From positions 18,783,974-18,847,973 of the forward strand of contig NC_065536.1 of NCBI RefSeq assembly GCF_932294415.1: a DNA stretch of 64,000 bases, in the 5' to 3' direction. The stretch comes from Quercus robur. Taxonomy: Eukaryota; Streptophyta; Magnoliopsida; Fagales; Fagaceae. Of the stretch, positions 17,398 through 30,126 are shown in pieces. Under the pieces are notes generated by a model that saw only the letters and a program-made list of their open reading frames with translations, did not search any database and was not told the origin of the DNA. The position numbers were made by a program, and so were the translations under genes. The first letter of the stretch is position 1, and each line of letters begins with the position of its first letter.

Positions 17398-19030
17398 TTA
17401 GTTTTGTGGAGGAGTGTTAGCAAACTTCCATAGAAATTGCTCATTGCCTAGATAGCTTCTACCACCAGCTACTTCTTCGATTGGTACAGCATCAGTTATC
17501 TCCTTCAGGTCATCTTCTGTAAATTTCACGTTCAAAGAGCCAATATTGTCATCTAAGTTCTTGATCTTAGTTGTCCCTGTTAAAGTTCAAGGCAAATGAA
17601 CATTGAGAAATAGCAGGTGAAAGTCTCAACTTGCCTCAACTTTTAAAATCTACAGTTCCAAAGGGCTCTAATACAAAAGCAACTGTTTATACTAAATAAA
17701 TAAGATTGAAAATGAGAACATTAGTGAACTTTCCTGCCGAAAGAGAAAAGAAGATATATACACACAATCACCCTTAAACTATGTATGGAACTAGCAGTCC
17801 TCTCTTCCTAATTATCAAATTTTGAGTTTCCTGCCTGTGGGAGGTACAAAAGGGTGCACTGGACATAATAAAATTCCACTCTGCTTCATCATCATCATTC
17901 ATGTAACACTTTCAATGAAAAGTAGATAACTCAGCTAAACCTTGATTAATGTTGTTAGATTTTTTCTTAATACAGTTCCCTATATATTTAGCGTACCTGC
18001 ATATATTTTTTAGCAATTTTAATATCAAAAACACATAATTGACTCATGATTTATTATTCCTCAAAATCAAACTACCACTCCTGCAAAAAGTCAGTAACTA
18101 GCCAGCCGTATGGCCAATGATGCCTTCAAGACATTGTGATCACAAACCGTAACCCATAATAAAATCTGAATTAGTTATGACCACAGCCTAGGACTATGCT
18201 TATGAATATGTTAACAGGAAATTAAAATCTGAGTTTTTCTGAGGCCGTTATGACATCAGAGTGGGCAATATATATGTAATTTCCAGCCATGAAGTGGGTT
18301 GATATCCATTTATATGCTAAACTTTGAAACTTGAGGCAGGAAATCCTTACGTAACTTGGATTGGGATAATTCTGATATATTTCCTCAACTTCTATATCAA
18401 CTTTGTCCACAATAAGATGCAGGAAATCTAAATATTACTTGTTTCAGCTTAAGTGGGGAAAAGAGCACACTTGTAGTCAAGTTAATTTCAATTTGAAGCA
18501 CACAAAAGATAATAGTATTCATAACAAGAAATAGAATCTTCAGCGCTTTTCTTTCTCTTTTTGAAAACTTAAATACATAGCACATTTTTGACAAGTAATT
18601 AATCAGGACAAAAAACAAAAAATGAAAGCCAATTACCAGGTATGGGTGCAATGTCGTCTCCTTGTTTGAAAACCCATGCAAGTGCTAGCTGAGCAGGAGT
18701 GCATTGGTGCTTTCTAGCAAGTCTTTCTATTCGAGTATAAATGGTCTTGTTCTTCTCCAAATTTTCTCCATGGAACCGAGGGTGCTTGGCCTTATAGAAA
18801 ATAAAAATTAAAAAAAATAAAGAAGCTGGTTTTCAGTTTCATTTGAAGAATTTTTATTGTTGTTATTACTATTTTATTATGGAGAAAGAACAAATTCTTG
18901 AAATCATCTCTATAAGATGGTTCTTATAGTACAACAACAAAGCCTTAATCCCAAGCTTTTGGGGTTCGCTAGATTTTGAACAAAGTAATAATGCAGAAAG
19001 TGCGAAGAAAAGTTTATTTTAATTTAGTCT

Positions 19031-19143
19031 TGTTATGAGTAATAGGGGCAAAATAGTAATATCATGTACTTTATATATAAATAATATTTTATGTGTTCGG
19101 GGTTTACTTATCAAACCCTAAAACACTTTCACAGTAAACAACA
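19031..19143 (+). repeat. Copia 5' LTR (113 bp)
   Basis: Starts TGTTATGAGTAATAGGGG and ends GTAAACAACA. It differs from the 3' LTR at about five places including a 3-bp gap, so the insertion is not recent. Confidence 0.95.
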
Positions 19144-19155
19144 TGGTATCAGAGC
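19144..19155 (+). promoter_or_regulatory. Copia primer-binding site
   Basis: TGGTATCAGAGC directly after the 5' LTR is complementary to the 3' end of initiator tRNA-Met, the usual primer of plant Copia elements. Confidence 0.95.
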
Positions 19156-19738
19156 CACCAAACCGCCGCTGCCGTTAACCCTCCAACCACCACCCACCGA
19201 TATTGTTGTCGCCGACAACCATATCCCTACTCGCTAGCTCCGACAACCCTAATAGAGACTCCGACGATCTCGATTTAGTGGCTGAAGAAGTTGTCCAGCG
19301 CCGGTGACCCTTTGTCCAGTCTTGCGACACCAAATCGACGTCGCTTGATCGCGAGAGAGGCAGGGTTTTACTCACTGGTCCTCGTACCGCTGCTCCTGCA
19401 CCCTAGCGTCGCCGCCGAAGCTTTTTCAATTGAGGGTTTCAACCATGGTCTGATTTTCTTCTCTTCTTCAATACATTCTCTGCGTATCTGTTCAGGCAGC
19501 CTTAGGTTGATGTTTAGTGGTGGATTGGGCAATTTTTTTTTTTTTTTTTTTTTTTTTTTGGTGTTGGTATGGATTTGTTGCTGCCTTGTTTTTTGGAATA
19601 GTTTGGTGTTGATTCGTTGATAGATGAGTTACTGTTGACGTGGCTGATTGGTTGAAGTATATTGGTTGTTGGTTGGAGTTTGGTTTAATTCAGTCCAGCT
19701 TATTTCTTTAGTGTTAGTTTGTTCTTCAGATTGCTATT

Positions 19739-20824
19739 ATGGAGTCCAAAGACAGTGCTCAGCCCCCTAATTATTTCTTATCTCCTGATATGTTATCAAT
19801 TACCTCCATTCGTCTAAATGGTAGTAATTATGCTCAGTGGGCACAGGCAGTTGAAGTCTTTCTTCTTGGTAGAAAGAAGTTTGATTACGTGATAAAGGAA
19901 CCTCCTGTGCCTACAAACCCTAAATTTGCTGATTGGAGAGCCAAAGATGCACAAATTAGGAGTTGTTTGTGGAATAGCATGGAGTCTAAGATCAGTTGTA
20001 GTTTGGTTTTCTTACCAACTACTAAACTTGTTTGGGAACAAGCCAAGGAACTTTACTCTGGTGTTAACAATTTGAAGCGGATTTATGATCTTCATCAAAA
20101 TTATTTCTCCTTGAGTTTAGGTGATATGTCTTTAAAAGACTATTATAACAAGTTTAAGGGTGTATGTGAAGAACTCAATATTTATCAGCCTATCTCCTCT
20201 AATGTTAAAATTATGAAGAAACAACAAGATTCTATGCATGTTGCTCACTTCCTCTCTAGATTGCCTAAAAGTTTGAATCTAGTAAAATCACAAATCTTAA
20301 CTAGTCCAGACCTCCCTTCATTGAGTGAAGTTTTTGGTAGACTTCGACAAGCCACATTATCTGATTCGAGTATTGACCATTTCTCTTTCTCCCATACTGA
20401 TGCATTACCTTCTGGTGATAAATCTACCTTTACCACTTATATGGGGAGTAATAGAGGTGGTCGTGGAGGTCGAGGTCATGGGGGCCGAGGCCGTGGAGGT
20501 CGTGACCAAGGGGGTTGTGGGAGTGAACAAGGGGGTCATGGTAAAGGACGTGGTCTTCGTAAGTGCACTTATTGTCATGGTGAGAATCATACAGTAGACT
20601 TTTGTTGGGAGTTGTATGGTAAACCCTCGGCTAACCAAGCTAGTTTTCAAGTTCAAGAACCACCTTCAAAGTCACTTCCACCAACATCTAGAGTAGTCTC
20701 TATTCCTGAGAAAGAGTACAATCGCCTCTTGTCTCTGCATTCCAACTTTGTTGGGTCTAATTCTACTGCTACTTTGGCTCAACTCCGCTGCTTGTCTTGC
20801 CACTCAGGACCCTTGGGTCATTGA
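19739..20824 (+). pseudogene. gag: Copia gag region
   Basis: A 361-codon frame starts MESKDSAQPP. It has a Gag domain beginning with the typical LNGSNYAQWAQAVE block, then an Arg-Gly rich RNA-binding stretch (residues about 240-270) and a CCHC zinc knuckle (CTYCHGENHTVDFC, about 277-290). The frame then runs off and ends at TGA. The protease continues in another frame that overlaps from 20748, so a single-base indel near 20785 separates gag from pol. Confidence 0.9.
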
Positions 20825-23800
20825 CTCAGGTGCTACTGATCATATGACAGGTACCTCAAGTTTACTCTCTGACCTTGAGCAATCTAGTAGTCTTCCCAAT
20901 GTTACATTGGCAAATGGCTCAGCCACTACAGTTTCTGGTTTGGGCACTGCCAATCATAGTCCTAATCTTTCTCTCTCTTCTATCTTATATATTCCTGATT
21001 TTCCTTTTAACCTTTTGTCAATTAGTAAGCTTACTAAAATTTTGAATTGTGCTGCCATTTTTTTATCCACTCATTGTATCTTTCAGGATCTCAAGACGGG
21101 GAAGATTATTGGTGGAGGGCATGAAGCCGGTGGACTTTATTACTTGGATCGACGTGGTTCTTCCCGTTTAGTGGCTTCTCATTTGTCAATCTCGCCTCTT
21201 CAGCATCATTGTCGCCTTGGTCATCCATCTCTCAAGAATTTGAAGTCATTAGTTCCGTCGTGTCGTCAAATTGAGTCTTTACAATGTGAAGCATGTCAAT
21301 TGGGTAAACACCATAGGGTGCCTTTTGCCCCTAGGGGTGAGAGTCATGTTAGTAGTCATTTTCATTTAGTTCATTCTGATATTTGGGGTCCAATAAACAC
21401 TCCCTCATTGTTGGGATTTAGATATTTTGTCATTTTTGTTGATGATTATTCTAGAGTCACTTATCTTTATCTTATGAAAGAACGGTCTGAATTGTACTCA
21501 ATTTTCAAATCATTTTATATGGAAATAAAAACTTAGTTTAATGCTTTGCTTCGTATTTTTCGGTTTGATAATGCTCGTGAATATTTTCATACATCTTTGT
21601 CTCAATTTTTTGATGATCATGGTATAATTCACCAATCTTCATGCTCCCGTACTCCACAACAAAATAGTGTTGCTAAACGCAAAATGCGTCATTTGTTAGA
21701 GGTCACTCGTGCCTTAAAGTTTCATATGCATGTTCCCAAATCATATTGGAGTGATGCTGTTCTCACTGCCTGTCACCTAATTAATCGTATGCCTTCCACT
21801 GTTCTAGGTGGTCAGATCCCTTATACTGTGCTCTCTCTTGATGCACCTTTGTTTCAACTACCTCCTAAGATCTTTGGTTGTGTCTGCTATGTTCATATCT
21901 TAGGTCTAGGGAGTGACAAACTTGATCCTAGATCCATTAAATGTGTTTTTCTTGGGTATTCTCGTACTCAGAAAGGATACCGATGTTACTCACCTACTCT
22001 TCGGCGTCATTTCATTAGTGCTGATGTCACATTTGATGAATCTCAGTGCTATTTCTCTCATTTGGTTGCTAGTGACAGTTCTCCTCCTTGTCTTCCTCTC
22101 CTACCACTTGTGTCTCCTATTGAATCTCCTTAAAAACCACTCCAGGTATATTGTCGCCGGCAGAAACCTCCAACAGAGACCTCTACCCCGCCTAGTGATC
22201 CAACTCCTAATCTTGCCTCTCTTCCAATTGCTTTGCGCAAAGGTAAGCGTTCTTGTACCTCTCACCCTATCTCTCAGTTTGTCTCTTATGGTCACTTGTC
22301 TCCATCTCTTTATGCCTTTACCACATCCTTGAATTCTACTATTGTCCCTAAGTCTGTCTAGGAGGCTATGTCCATCTTGGGTTGGAAATCTGCTATGGAG
22401 GCAGAAATGTCTGCCCTATCTGAAAATGCTACTTGGTCTTTAGTTACTCGTCCTCCAGGGAAAACTATTGTTGGTTGTCATTGGGTGTATTCTGTGAAGT
22501 ATTTGCCTGATGCTTCTATTGAGCGTTCGAAGGCTCGCTTGGTTGCCAAAGGTTATATCCAAACATACGGTGTTGACTATGCCGAGACATTCTCACCTGT
22601 TGCTAAAATTTCTTCTGTTCGGATTTTGATGTCCTTGGCTACTAATTTGGATTGGCCATTATTTCAGTTAGATGTTAAAAATGCATTCTTGAATGGTGAT
22701 TTGAAGGAAGAGGTGTATATGGAGCAACCACCTGGGTTTGTTGCTCAAGGGGAGTCTAGAAAAGTGTGTAGGTTGCATAAGGCCATCTATGGTCTTAAAC
22801 AATCTCCCAGAACTTAGTTTGGTAAATTTAGTGAAGTAGTGTTAAAGTTTGGATTACGACGTTGTCATTCTGATCACTCTGTGTTTTCTCATACCTCTGA
22901 TAGAGGAAAGATTTTGTTGATAGTATATGTTGATGATATTATAATAACTGGAGATGACAAGCATGGTATTGATGATTTGAAAAGATACCTTCAAAACTCC
23001 TTTCAAACTGTCTGGGTAAACTTTGTTATTTCTTGGATATTGAGGTAGCACGATCTAAAAAAGGCATCAGTTTATCACAGAGGAAGTATGTGTTGGATAT
23101 TTTGGAAGAAACTAGCTTGTTAGAGTCTAAACCAGTGGAGACTCCTATGGATCCTAATGTCAAATTGTATGAAGATCAGGGAGAGCTGTTATCTAATCCT
23201 GAGAGATATCGTCGTTTGGTTAGTAAACTAAATTATCTCACAATTACTCGCCTAAATATATCATTTGCAGTTAGTGTTTTGAGCTAGTTTTTGAAAGATC
23301 CTCGCCTTCCACATTGGGAGGCAGTTATTCGAATTGTGAGATATCTTAAAGCACATCCAGGCCGTGGTCTTTTGTATAAAGCTAATGGTCACCTACGGGT
23401 AGAAGCCTACACTTAGGGTTGTCAATGTTTGACCCAACCCGCAAACACGACACGAACCCGACATGGGTTTTTTTGGGTTAGGGTTGGGCTTTAATGGGTT
23501 TGGGTCAGAAACGGGTCAACCCAAAAATGACACAATAAAAAACGTATCATAAGCGGGTCAACCCGCGTAATCTGTAATAGACACGTTTGACACGCCAATT
23601 TATTTGTGTCAACTTGAAATAACCCACTTAACACAATCCATTTAACTCATATAACAAATAAATATTCATCTTATTTTAGATTTATCAAATACCTTTTATA
23701 TCCAATATATATTTTAAATTTTAAAAAAAGTAAGTAATTACAAAAATTTACAAGGGATATAATTGGAAATTGAAACTTTACAAATCCTAGATCTCTAAAC

Positions 23801-23877
23801 CCTACGAATCCTAAATCTCTAAACCTTCTTATAAATATCTAATTTTTTTTTTAATTTATTTCAGCCGTACTACTCTC

Positions 23878-26802
23878 TTTTTTTTTTTTTTTGATAAGTA
23901 ATAAAATATATTGATATAAAAGGGCCACCCTAGTGCATAGGGAGTGAACAAGGAAAAAGAAATCAAATACAGAAATTACAAGAGTCTAAGAAATCAATAA
24001 AAGAAGGGAAAGATTTATCTTGCAAAGCAAACAACCAATCCCTTAAAGTTCTAAAAAAGATAAGCTTGAGGTCCAGAATAGATCTCTCAATATCTTCAAA
24101 ACATCTACTATTCCTCTCCCTCCAAAGACACCACAATAAGCAATGAGGAATGATGGACCAAATACAACCATTTCGATGATGACCAAAGCTGCCTTGCCAA
24201 CACCATAACAGCCCCAAAACAGTGCGCGGCATAACCCAAGAAACTCCAAAAAGGCCCAAAACCATAGACCAAAGATCCGAAACAAAAGGACAATGAAGGA
24301 ATAGGTGGTCAACCGATTCACCATTTCTCTTACACGTGTAGCACCAATCTAGAATCCACACCTTCCTTTTACGTAAATTATCAATCGTCAAGCATTTCCT
24401 TAAAGTAGCAGTCCAAACAAAGAAAGCTACTCTAGAGGAAATCTTTTACTTCCAAATACTTTTCTAAGGAAACCCAAAGGAAGCGGTGCCAGCTAAAATT
24501 CTATAATAATCTCTAACCAAGAAACCCTTAACTTTGCTAGGAATCCAACACATTTTATCCTCACCTCGACCCCTTATAGACGAACCATAAATAGTTACCA
24601 TGAAGTCAGACATAGCCTCAAGATCCCAAGCATGCACACCCCTAACGAATCTCACATCCCGAAAGAGGACACCATTGGTGGACAACATAAGCTCAGCCAC
24701 ACTGGCATCCTTATTCCTACAAAATCTGAACAGATTAGGATATCTAACAGCAAGAGAAGTCTCTCCACACCACCGGTCTTGCCAAAACTTCACTCTAGAC
24801 CCATTACCAATATCATACAGAATATGGCGCGAGAAGAAAGGCCATCCCTGACTGATATTTTTCCATAAACCAACACCATAAGGGCCAGTCATAGCTCTGG
24901 TATACCAGCCCCCCCACACACAACCATACTTCAACTCTATCACTTGCCTCCAAAGGGCATCTTCCTCAATCCCAAATCTCCAAAGCCACTTCCCAAGTAA
25001 CGCTTCATTGAAAAGTCTTATCTTCCTTATCCCTAATCCAGCCGAAGAAATAGGAGAACAAACAGTATCCCATTTACCAAATGAATTTTAGGATCATCTC
25101 CAAAATTGCCCCATAAGAAATTCCGCTGGAGCATCTCAATTCGTTTAGCCACACTAGCAGGAATAGGAAATAACGATAGAAAATAAGTGGGTAAATTAGA
25201 TAGGGTGCTTTTGATAAGGGTGACTCTACCTCCCTTGGATAAGTATAAGCTTTTCCAACCCGCCAATCTCCTCTCCATTTTCTCCAGAATAGGATTCCAT
25301 ATGGTCTTATCTTTGAATTTAGCACCCAAAGGAAGACGTAGATATTTCATGGGGAGAGAGCCCTGCTTGCAGCCAAGAACAACCAAGAAAAGGTCAATAT
25401 TATTGACTACCCCAACCGAAACCAATTCAGACTTGCCCAGGTTAATCTTTAGGCCTGACACCACCTCAAACCAGATAAGAATCATGCAAAGAATCAAAAT
25501 TTAATCTAAATCAGCCTTACAGAAAATTAGCGTGTCATCTGCAAAAAGGAGATGAGACACCGCCATGGATCTTCCCTCCATGTTACCCACACTAAAACCC
25601 AACATGCGACCTTCAAGAACTACTTTGTCCAACATTCTACCAAGAGCTTCCATCACCAAAACAAACAACAATGGAGACAACGGATCACCTTGCCTCAAGC
25701 CTCTGGAGCTACCAAAAAAACCACAAGGAGAGCCATTAATCAAGATGGAGAAACGGACAGTAGATAGACAAAAGAGAATCCATTGTCTCCATTTGGTAGA
25801 GAAACCACTTCTTTCTAACATCTGCATCAGAAAATTCCAGTTTACATGGTCAAAAGCCTTCTCAACATCCAGTTTACAAATCAACCCCGGCACCCCAGAC
25901 TTCAATCTACTATCAAGACATTCATTAGCAATAAGAACAGGGTCAAGGATTTGTCTGTCCCTCACAAAAGCATTCTGAGATGCTGAGATTAAATCCTCCA
26001 TCACCAAGCGGAGACGATTAGCCAAAACTTTAGCAATAATTTTATAAACCCCCCCCAACCAAACTAATGGGCCGAAAATCTCTAATCTCATAAGCCGCAT
26101 GTTTTTTAGGAATGAGAGTAACAAAAGTTGCATTTAAACTTTTCTCAAACTGACCATTGGCATAAAACTGATGAAATACAGCCATGAGATCAGGCTTAAC
26201 AATCCCCCAACAAGCTTGGAAAAAAGCCATAGGAAAGCCATCAAGACCAGGGAATTTAACACCATGGAAACTTTGAATAACATCAAAGATTTCTACCACA
26301 TCAAAGATTTCTACCTCTTCAAAAGGCCTCTCTAACCAATCCGCATTCTCACCAAATATCATTGGAAAAACCAAAGAATCTGGAAACGGCCGCTCAACCT
26401 GCTGCTCAGAGTATAGATTCATGAAGAAATGAGTAATGTAATCTGCAATTATACCTTGATCCGACGACAAAGTACCATCAACCATTAGGCTTTCAATACC
26501 ATTATTTTTTCTGTTGGAATTAGCCATTCTATGAAAGAATTTGGTATTGGCATCCCCTTCCTTCAAATGCAACACCCTAGACTTTTGTCTCCAACTAGTC
26601 TCTTCCATAAGAGTCAACTTTTCAATATCTGAACGAAGATTAGTTTGATCTAACTTCTCCTCAGTAGATAGACTAAAAGTCTCCTCTTTAGCATCCAAAT
26701 CATTTAGCTTACTCCAAAGGGCCTACTTCTTAAAAGTGACATTGCCAAACTCAGTCTCATTCCACTTTTTTAAATCCAACTTCAATGCAGCCAATTTCTT
26801 AG
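23878..26802 (-). mobile_element. 5'-truncated LINE (L1-type), broken, inside the hAT element
   Basis: On the minus strand the conceptual protein runs in pieces: 26698-26042, 26133-25501, 25497-25033, 24943-24464 and 24391-23963. The second piece has the RT core ([42 protein letters not shown]). The last piece has the zinc-type C-terminal RT-linked domain (CYTCKRNGESVDHLFLHC). The 3' end is a poly-A (T run at 23878-23892 on the plus strand). Stops and shifts separate the pieces, and the endonuclease is missing. No target duplication was found. Confidence 0.9.
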
Positions 26803-26873
26803 CAAGAATTTGGTATTGGCATCCCCTTCTCACGCCCAATTCTCAAACTCAAATAGTCAACTCTCAAACCAAT

Positions 26874-26876
<3 letters not shown>

Positions 26877-26913
<37 letters not shown>
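26877..26913. repeat. CT microsatellite
   Basis: About 17 CT units directly next to the 5' border of the LINE within the hAT element. Confidence 0.95.
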
Positions 26914-26915
<2 letters not shown>

Positions 26916-27878
26916 GTGTTTATTTTTTCTGCATAATGCTTTTGTACAATAAACTTTGAACCCATGTGCCTTGTGTTTTTCTTGATTGCATGATATGGCC
27001 CACTTGTTTTTGTTGAATTATGTTATTTTATTTTCGTTAAACTATATTATTTTGAATTTGGGTTGAAGTGTATGCATTTCTTTTAGAGTGCAAAGAACTT
27101 ATTTCTAGATGAATGTTATATTTTTGTTGAACTATATTATATTGAATGTGAGTTGAAGACTTGAAGTATATGCACTCCTTTTGGGATGAAAAAAAATTAT
27201 TTCTAGATGGATGTTATATTTAATATTATGCAGGTTGAAATGAGTTGTGTTACGTTCATGTCAACCGAACACGACTCGTTTATTAAGCGTGTCAAATGGG
27301 TTGAGTCAGGTCAACTCACCTTATTAACAAGTCGGGTTAGGGTTAAAGGATCATGACACGATTATTAAATGGGTCGGATTAGGGTTGAGCCATTTAGTCG
27401 AATACCCCTATCTCGATACAACACGAACCCGACACGTTAACTCGAATTGGCACCCCTGCCTACACTGATGCTGATTGGGCTGGATCACCGTCAAATAGAA
27501 AATCCACTACTGGGTATTGCACTTTTCTAGGAGGAAATCTGATTACTTGGTGAAGAAACAAACTGTTGTTGCCAGGTCTAGTGCAGAGGCTTAGTATAGA
27601 GCCATGGCACACACATCATGTGAAGCTGCCTATGACTATGCATTGTGATAATCAAGCAACAATTTACATTGCCTCCAATCTTGTGTTCCATGAGCAAACC
27701 AAGCATATTAAAGTAGATTGTCATATTACTCGGGAGAAAGTAGAAGATTGTGTAATTGCTACTCTATATGTTTCTACAAGAGTCCAGATTGTTGATATGT
27801 TTACTAAAGCTTTATGTAAGACTCGTTTGGGTTTATTATGTAACAAGCTAGGATTGTATGATATATAATCTCCAGCTT

Positions 27879-27887
27879 AAGGGGGAG
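27879..27887 (+). promoter_or_regulatory. Copia polypurine tract
   Basis: AAGGGGGAG directly precedes the 3' LTR and would prime plus-strand DNA synthesis. Confidence 0.9.
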
Positions 27888-27997
27888 TGTTATCAGTAAT
27901 AGGGGCAAAACAGTAATATCATGTACTTTATATATAAATAATATTTTGTGTTAGGGTTTACTTATCAAACCCTAAAACACTTTCACAGTAAACAACA
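27888..27997 (+). repeat. Copia 3' LTR (110 bp)
   Basis: Starts TGTTATCAGTAATAGGGG and ends GTAAACAACA, followed by the AGTCT target duplication. Confidence 0.95.
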
Positions 27998-28043
27998 AGT
28001 CTTATGAATTTTGGGTCAATTGTACTTTCATTGGACAATTGGA

Positions 28044-29080
28044 TTTTTTTTTTTTTAATAAGTAATAAGGATTTATTGATTAATTGATTTCAAAAAGAAA
28101 GAGACACCCAAGTACACAAGAAGTATACAAGGGAGTACATATCAAATACAAAAATTACATAAATCAAGTAAATCCAAAATAGAAGAAAAATGTTGGTTTC
28201 TCCACACTGAGAACCAGTCCAATAAGGTTCTGAAAAATAGAAACTTGAGATCAGGCATAGAATGCTCATTGTCTTCAAAACACCTACTGGCTACTACTTC
28301 TTTCCTTCCAAATACACCACATCAAACAATGAGGAACAACCATCCATATATCTCCATTTTGATGGCAACCAAATCGACCTTGCCAGCAAGCAAAATGCTC
28401 AACAACAGACATTGGCATAACCCAACAAACTCCAAATAAACCAAAAACCATGTCCCATAACTCCAGAGCAACCGAACAATGAAGGAATAGATGGTCAACA
28501 GTTTCATTATTACATTTGCACATATAACACCAATCCAAAATGCAAACCTTTCTTTTCCTTAAATTGTCAATTGTCAGACATTTCCCCAAGGCAACGATCC
28601 ATACAAAGAAAGCAACTCTAGAAGAAATCTTCTGCTTCCAAATGCTTTTCCAAGGGAAAAATTGTTCATTGTGGCCAACTAGAAGATGGTAGAACGCACT
28701 AACCATAAACCCCTTACTCTTACAAGGTAGCCAACATCTTTTATCCTCCCCAATCCCCCTTACAGAAGTACTATAAATGGTATTTATGAAGCTCTAGAAA
28801 GCTTCCAATTCCCTATTATGAACATCCCTACAAAAATTTATCTCCCAATGAAGGACTCCATTGGAGTACCTCATTAGATCAGCCACACTCGCCTCTTTGT
28901 TTCAACAAATCCAATATAATTCAGGATAACAGTCTACAAGAGGAGATGATCCACACCATCTATCTAGCCAAAACTGCACTTTTGATCCATCTCCAATTTC
29001 ATACAGAAAAAACCGAGATAAAGAGGGCCACCCCCTTCTAATATTTTTCCACAAACTAACTCCATATGGACCAGAGTTTA
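28044..29080 (-). mobile_element. Second 5'-truncated LINE fragment in AKR-2 intron 5
   Basis: A T run at 28044-28056 marks the poly-A of a minus-strand LINE. The coding remnants are the C-terminal zinc-type domain (CYMCKCNNETVDHLFLHC, within 28706-28284) and an upstream part (within 29129-28902). It belongs to the same family as the LINE at 23878 and shares the 3' tail. Compared with AKR-1 intron 5 the site lost about 18 bp on insertion, and no target duplication is visible. Confidence 0.85.
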
Positions 29081-29486
29081 TATGAGTGAATAAGGTTATT
29101 AGTAGTTTATTTAAATTTCCTTTAGTCAAAAGTATTTTTGTTATTCAATACACGACTCTCCCAAGTTGTTGCTGCATCCATTTCGGTTTTGTCCTGTGTC
29201 AACTGATCGGAGTCAGCCATATGTATTCTTCTTCACAACTATTCTATCCGATCAAAAATCATACTTTGTCACCTCCTTAATCAATATATCATTTTTTACT
29301 ACTACTAATGTTACCTTAAGTCTTCCACTATTTTCTTTTGTGGATATATTTGAGATGATTTAGTTCATAAAAGAGATCGAAGGAACACAAAGATAAGAGA
29401 TCTAGGGAACAAAAATACCCGTTTGTTTCTTCAATACTTATGTATAATTTCTCATCAATAAAATTGATTTACTTATAGAAAAATGA

Positions 29487-30126
29487 AGGGAAAATAACTA
29501 ATTTGGTTCCTGAAGCTTACAAGAAGTTATATTTTCTCCCTAACATTAGGGAGGTCAACGAGTTGAGGCAGTTTGGGTTTGGTATCAACCTGCTACTTGA
29601 CTAACTCTTTTTTTGGGTTGGGAACTTCCCTGCATGTTGTTTACTAGATTATGGGTTGAAGTGGATAACACCCCAGTTTTGGGTGAGCGGTTGGGGTTGT
29701 TTGGCAGGGAAGGAGAAGAGCAGAAGTGAGTGGAGAGGGTCAGTGATGAGTGGTAATCAGTAGATGACATGACACAACCAAGTGCTAACTAATGCCAACA
29801 GATGACGTGGCACAACTTAGCGATGATTTGGAAATTGGAAACATATACTGACCTTTTTGTTCTTTTCACTTATCTGTGAATAGTTATTACTCTTCTACCT
29901 CATCTTCCTATCATTCTAGGTGGACTTCCAATTGGCAAATCATCATCTAAGTCATGTCAGGTTAGCTATTTGACGTGACAGGTCATCTATTGTATGTGTG
30001 AGGCAGATAGAAAAGCTTAGTTGAAAAACGTTAAAAATGTCAGCAACTTGTTTGCAAATTTTCAAATATTAGAGACGAAATTGGAACTTCTTGTAAACTG
30101 CAAGAACTAAAATAGTTGTTTTCCCT
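29487..30126. mobile_element. 640-bp TIR element in AKR-2 intron 5
   Basis: Orthologous to 4919-5558 in AKR-1, with the same ends and length. It shows the two introns are true duplicates despite the transposon load. Confidence 0.6.

Larger units (their letters stand above)
23414..27458. mobile_element. 4,045-bp non-autonomous hAT-type element inside the Copia RNase H region
   Basis: The left end TAGGGTTGTCAAT pairs with the right end (CAGGGGTGCCAAT in reverse). Target duplication CCTACACT is at 23406-23413 and 27459-27466. Removing the insert and one duplication restores the RNase H frame (EAYT/DADW). The arms are about 235 bp and rich in GGGTCAACCC-like motifs. No transposase is seen: the interior is a LINE, a CT run and an approximately 95-bp tandem duplication (27030-27215). 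An 8-bp duplication and CAGGG-type ends fit hAT. Confidence 0.88.
20748..27868 (+). pseudogene. pol: Copia pol region, broken (protease, integrase, RT, RNase H)
   Basis: Protease: WVIDSGATDHM at about 20804-20836. Integrase: HH-CC zinc site (HHCRLGH ... CEACQLGKHH), then HSDIWGP, FVDDYSR and FRFDNAREY blocks. [23 protein letters not shown] and YVDDIIITG (about 22927-22953). RNase H: split by the hAT element, continuing AYT to DADWAGS. The end is FTKALCKTRLG with stop near 27868. In-frame stops occur near 21535, 22132, 22360, 22816, 23047 and 23286, and the frame shifts near 23010 and again in RNase H. No functional polyprotein can be made. Confidence 0.92.
19031..27997 (+). mobile_element. 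Ty1/Copia LTR retrotransposon inserted in AKR-2 intron 5
   Basis: The element is bounded by AGTCT at 19026-19030 and 27998-28002, and the AKR-1 intron shows the empty site (AGTCTTATG near 4460). Without the nested hAT element and its duplicated target it is about 4.9 kb, normal for Copia. The order is LTR, Met-tRNA primer site, gag, protease, integrase, RT, RNase H, polypurine tract, LTR. The short LTRs suggest an Ale/Retrofit-type lineage (inference). Several stops and frameshifts make it non-autonomous. Confidence 0.95.

Noticed and set aside
24600-25978. Plus-strand open frames up to 137 codons
   Set aside because: They are antisense to the LINE coding region.
23963-26698. Active LINE reverse transcriptase
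   Set aside because: The frame is broken in at least four places and the 5' part with the endonuclease is missing.
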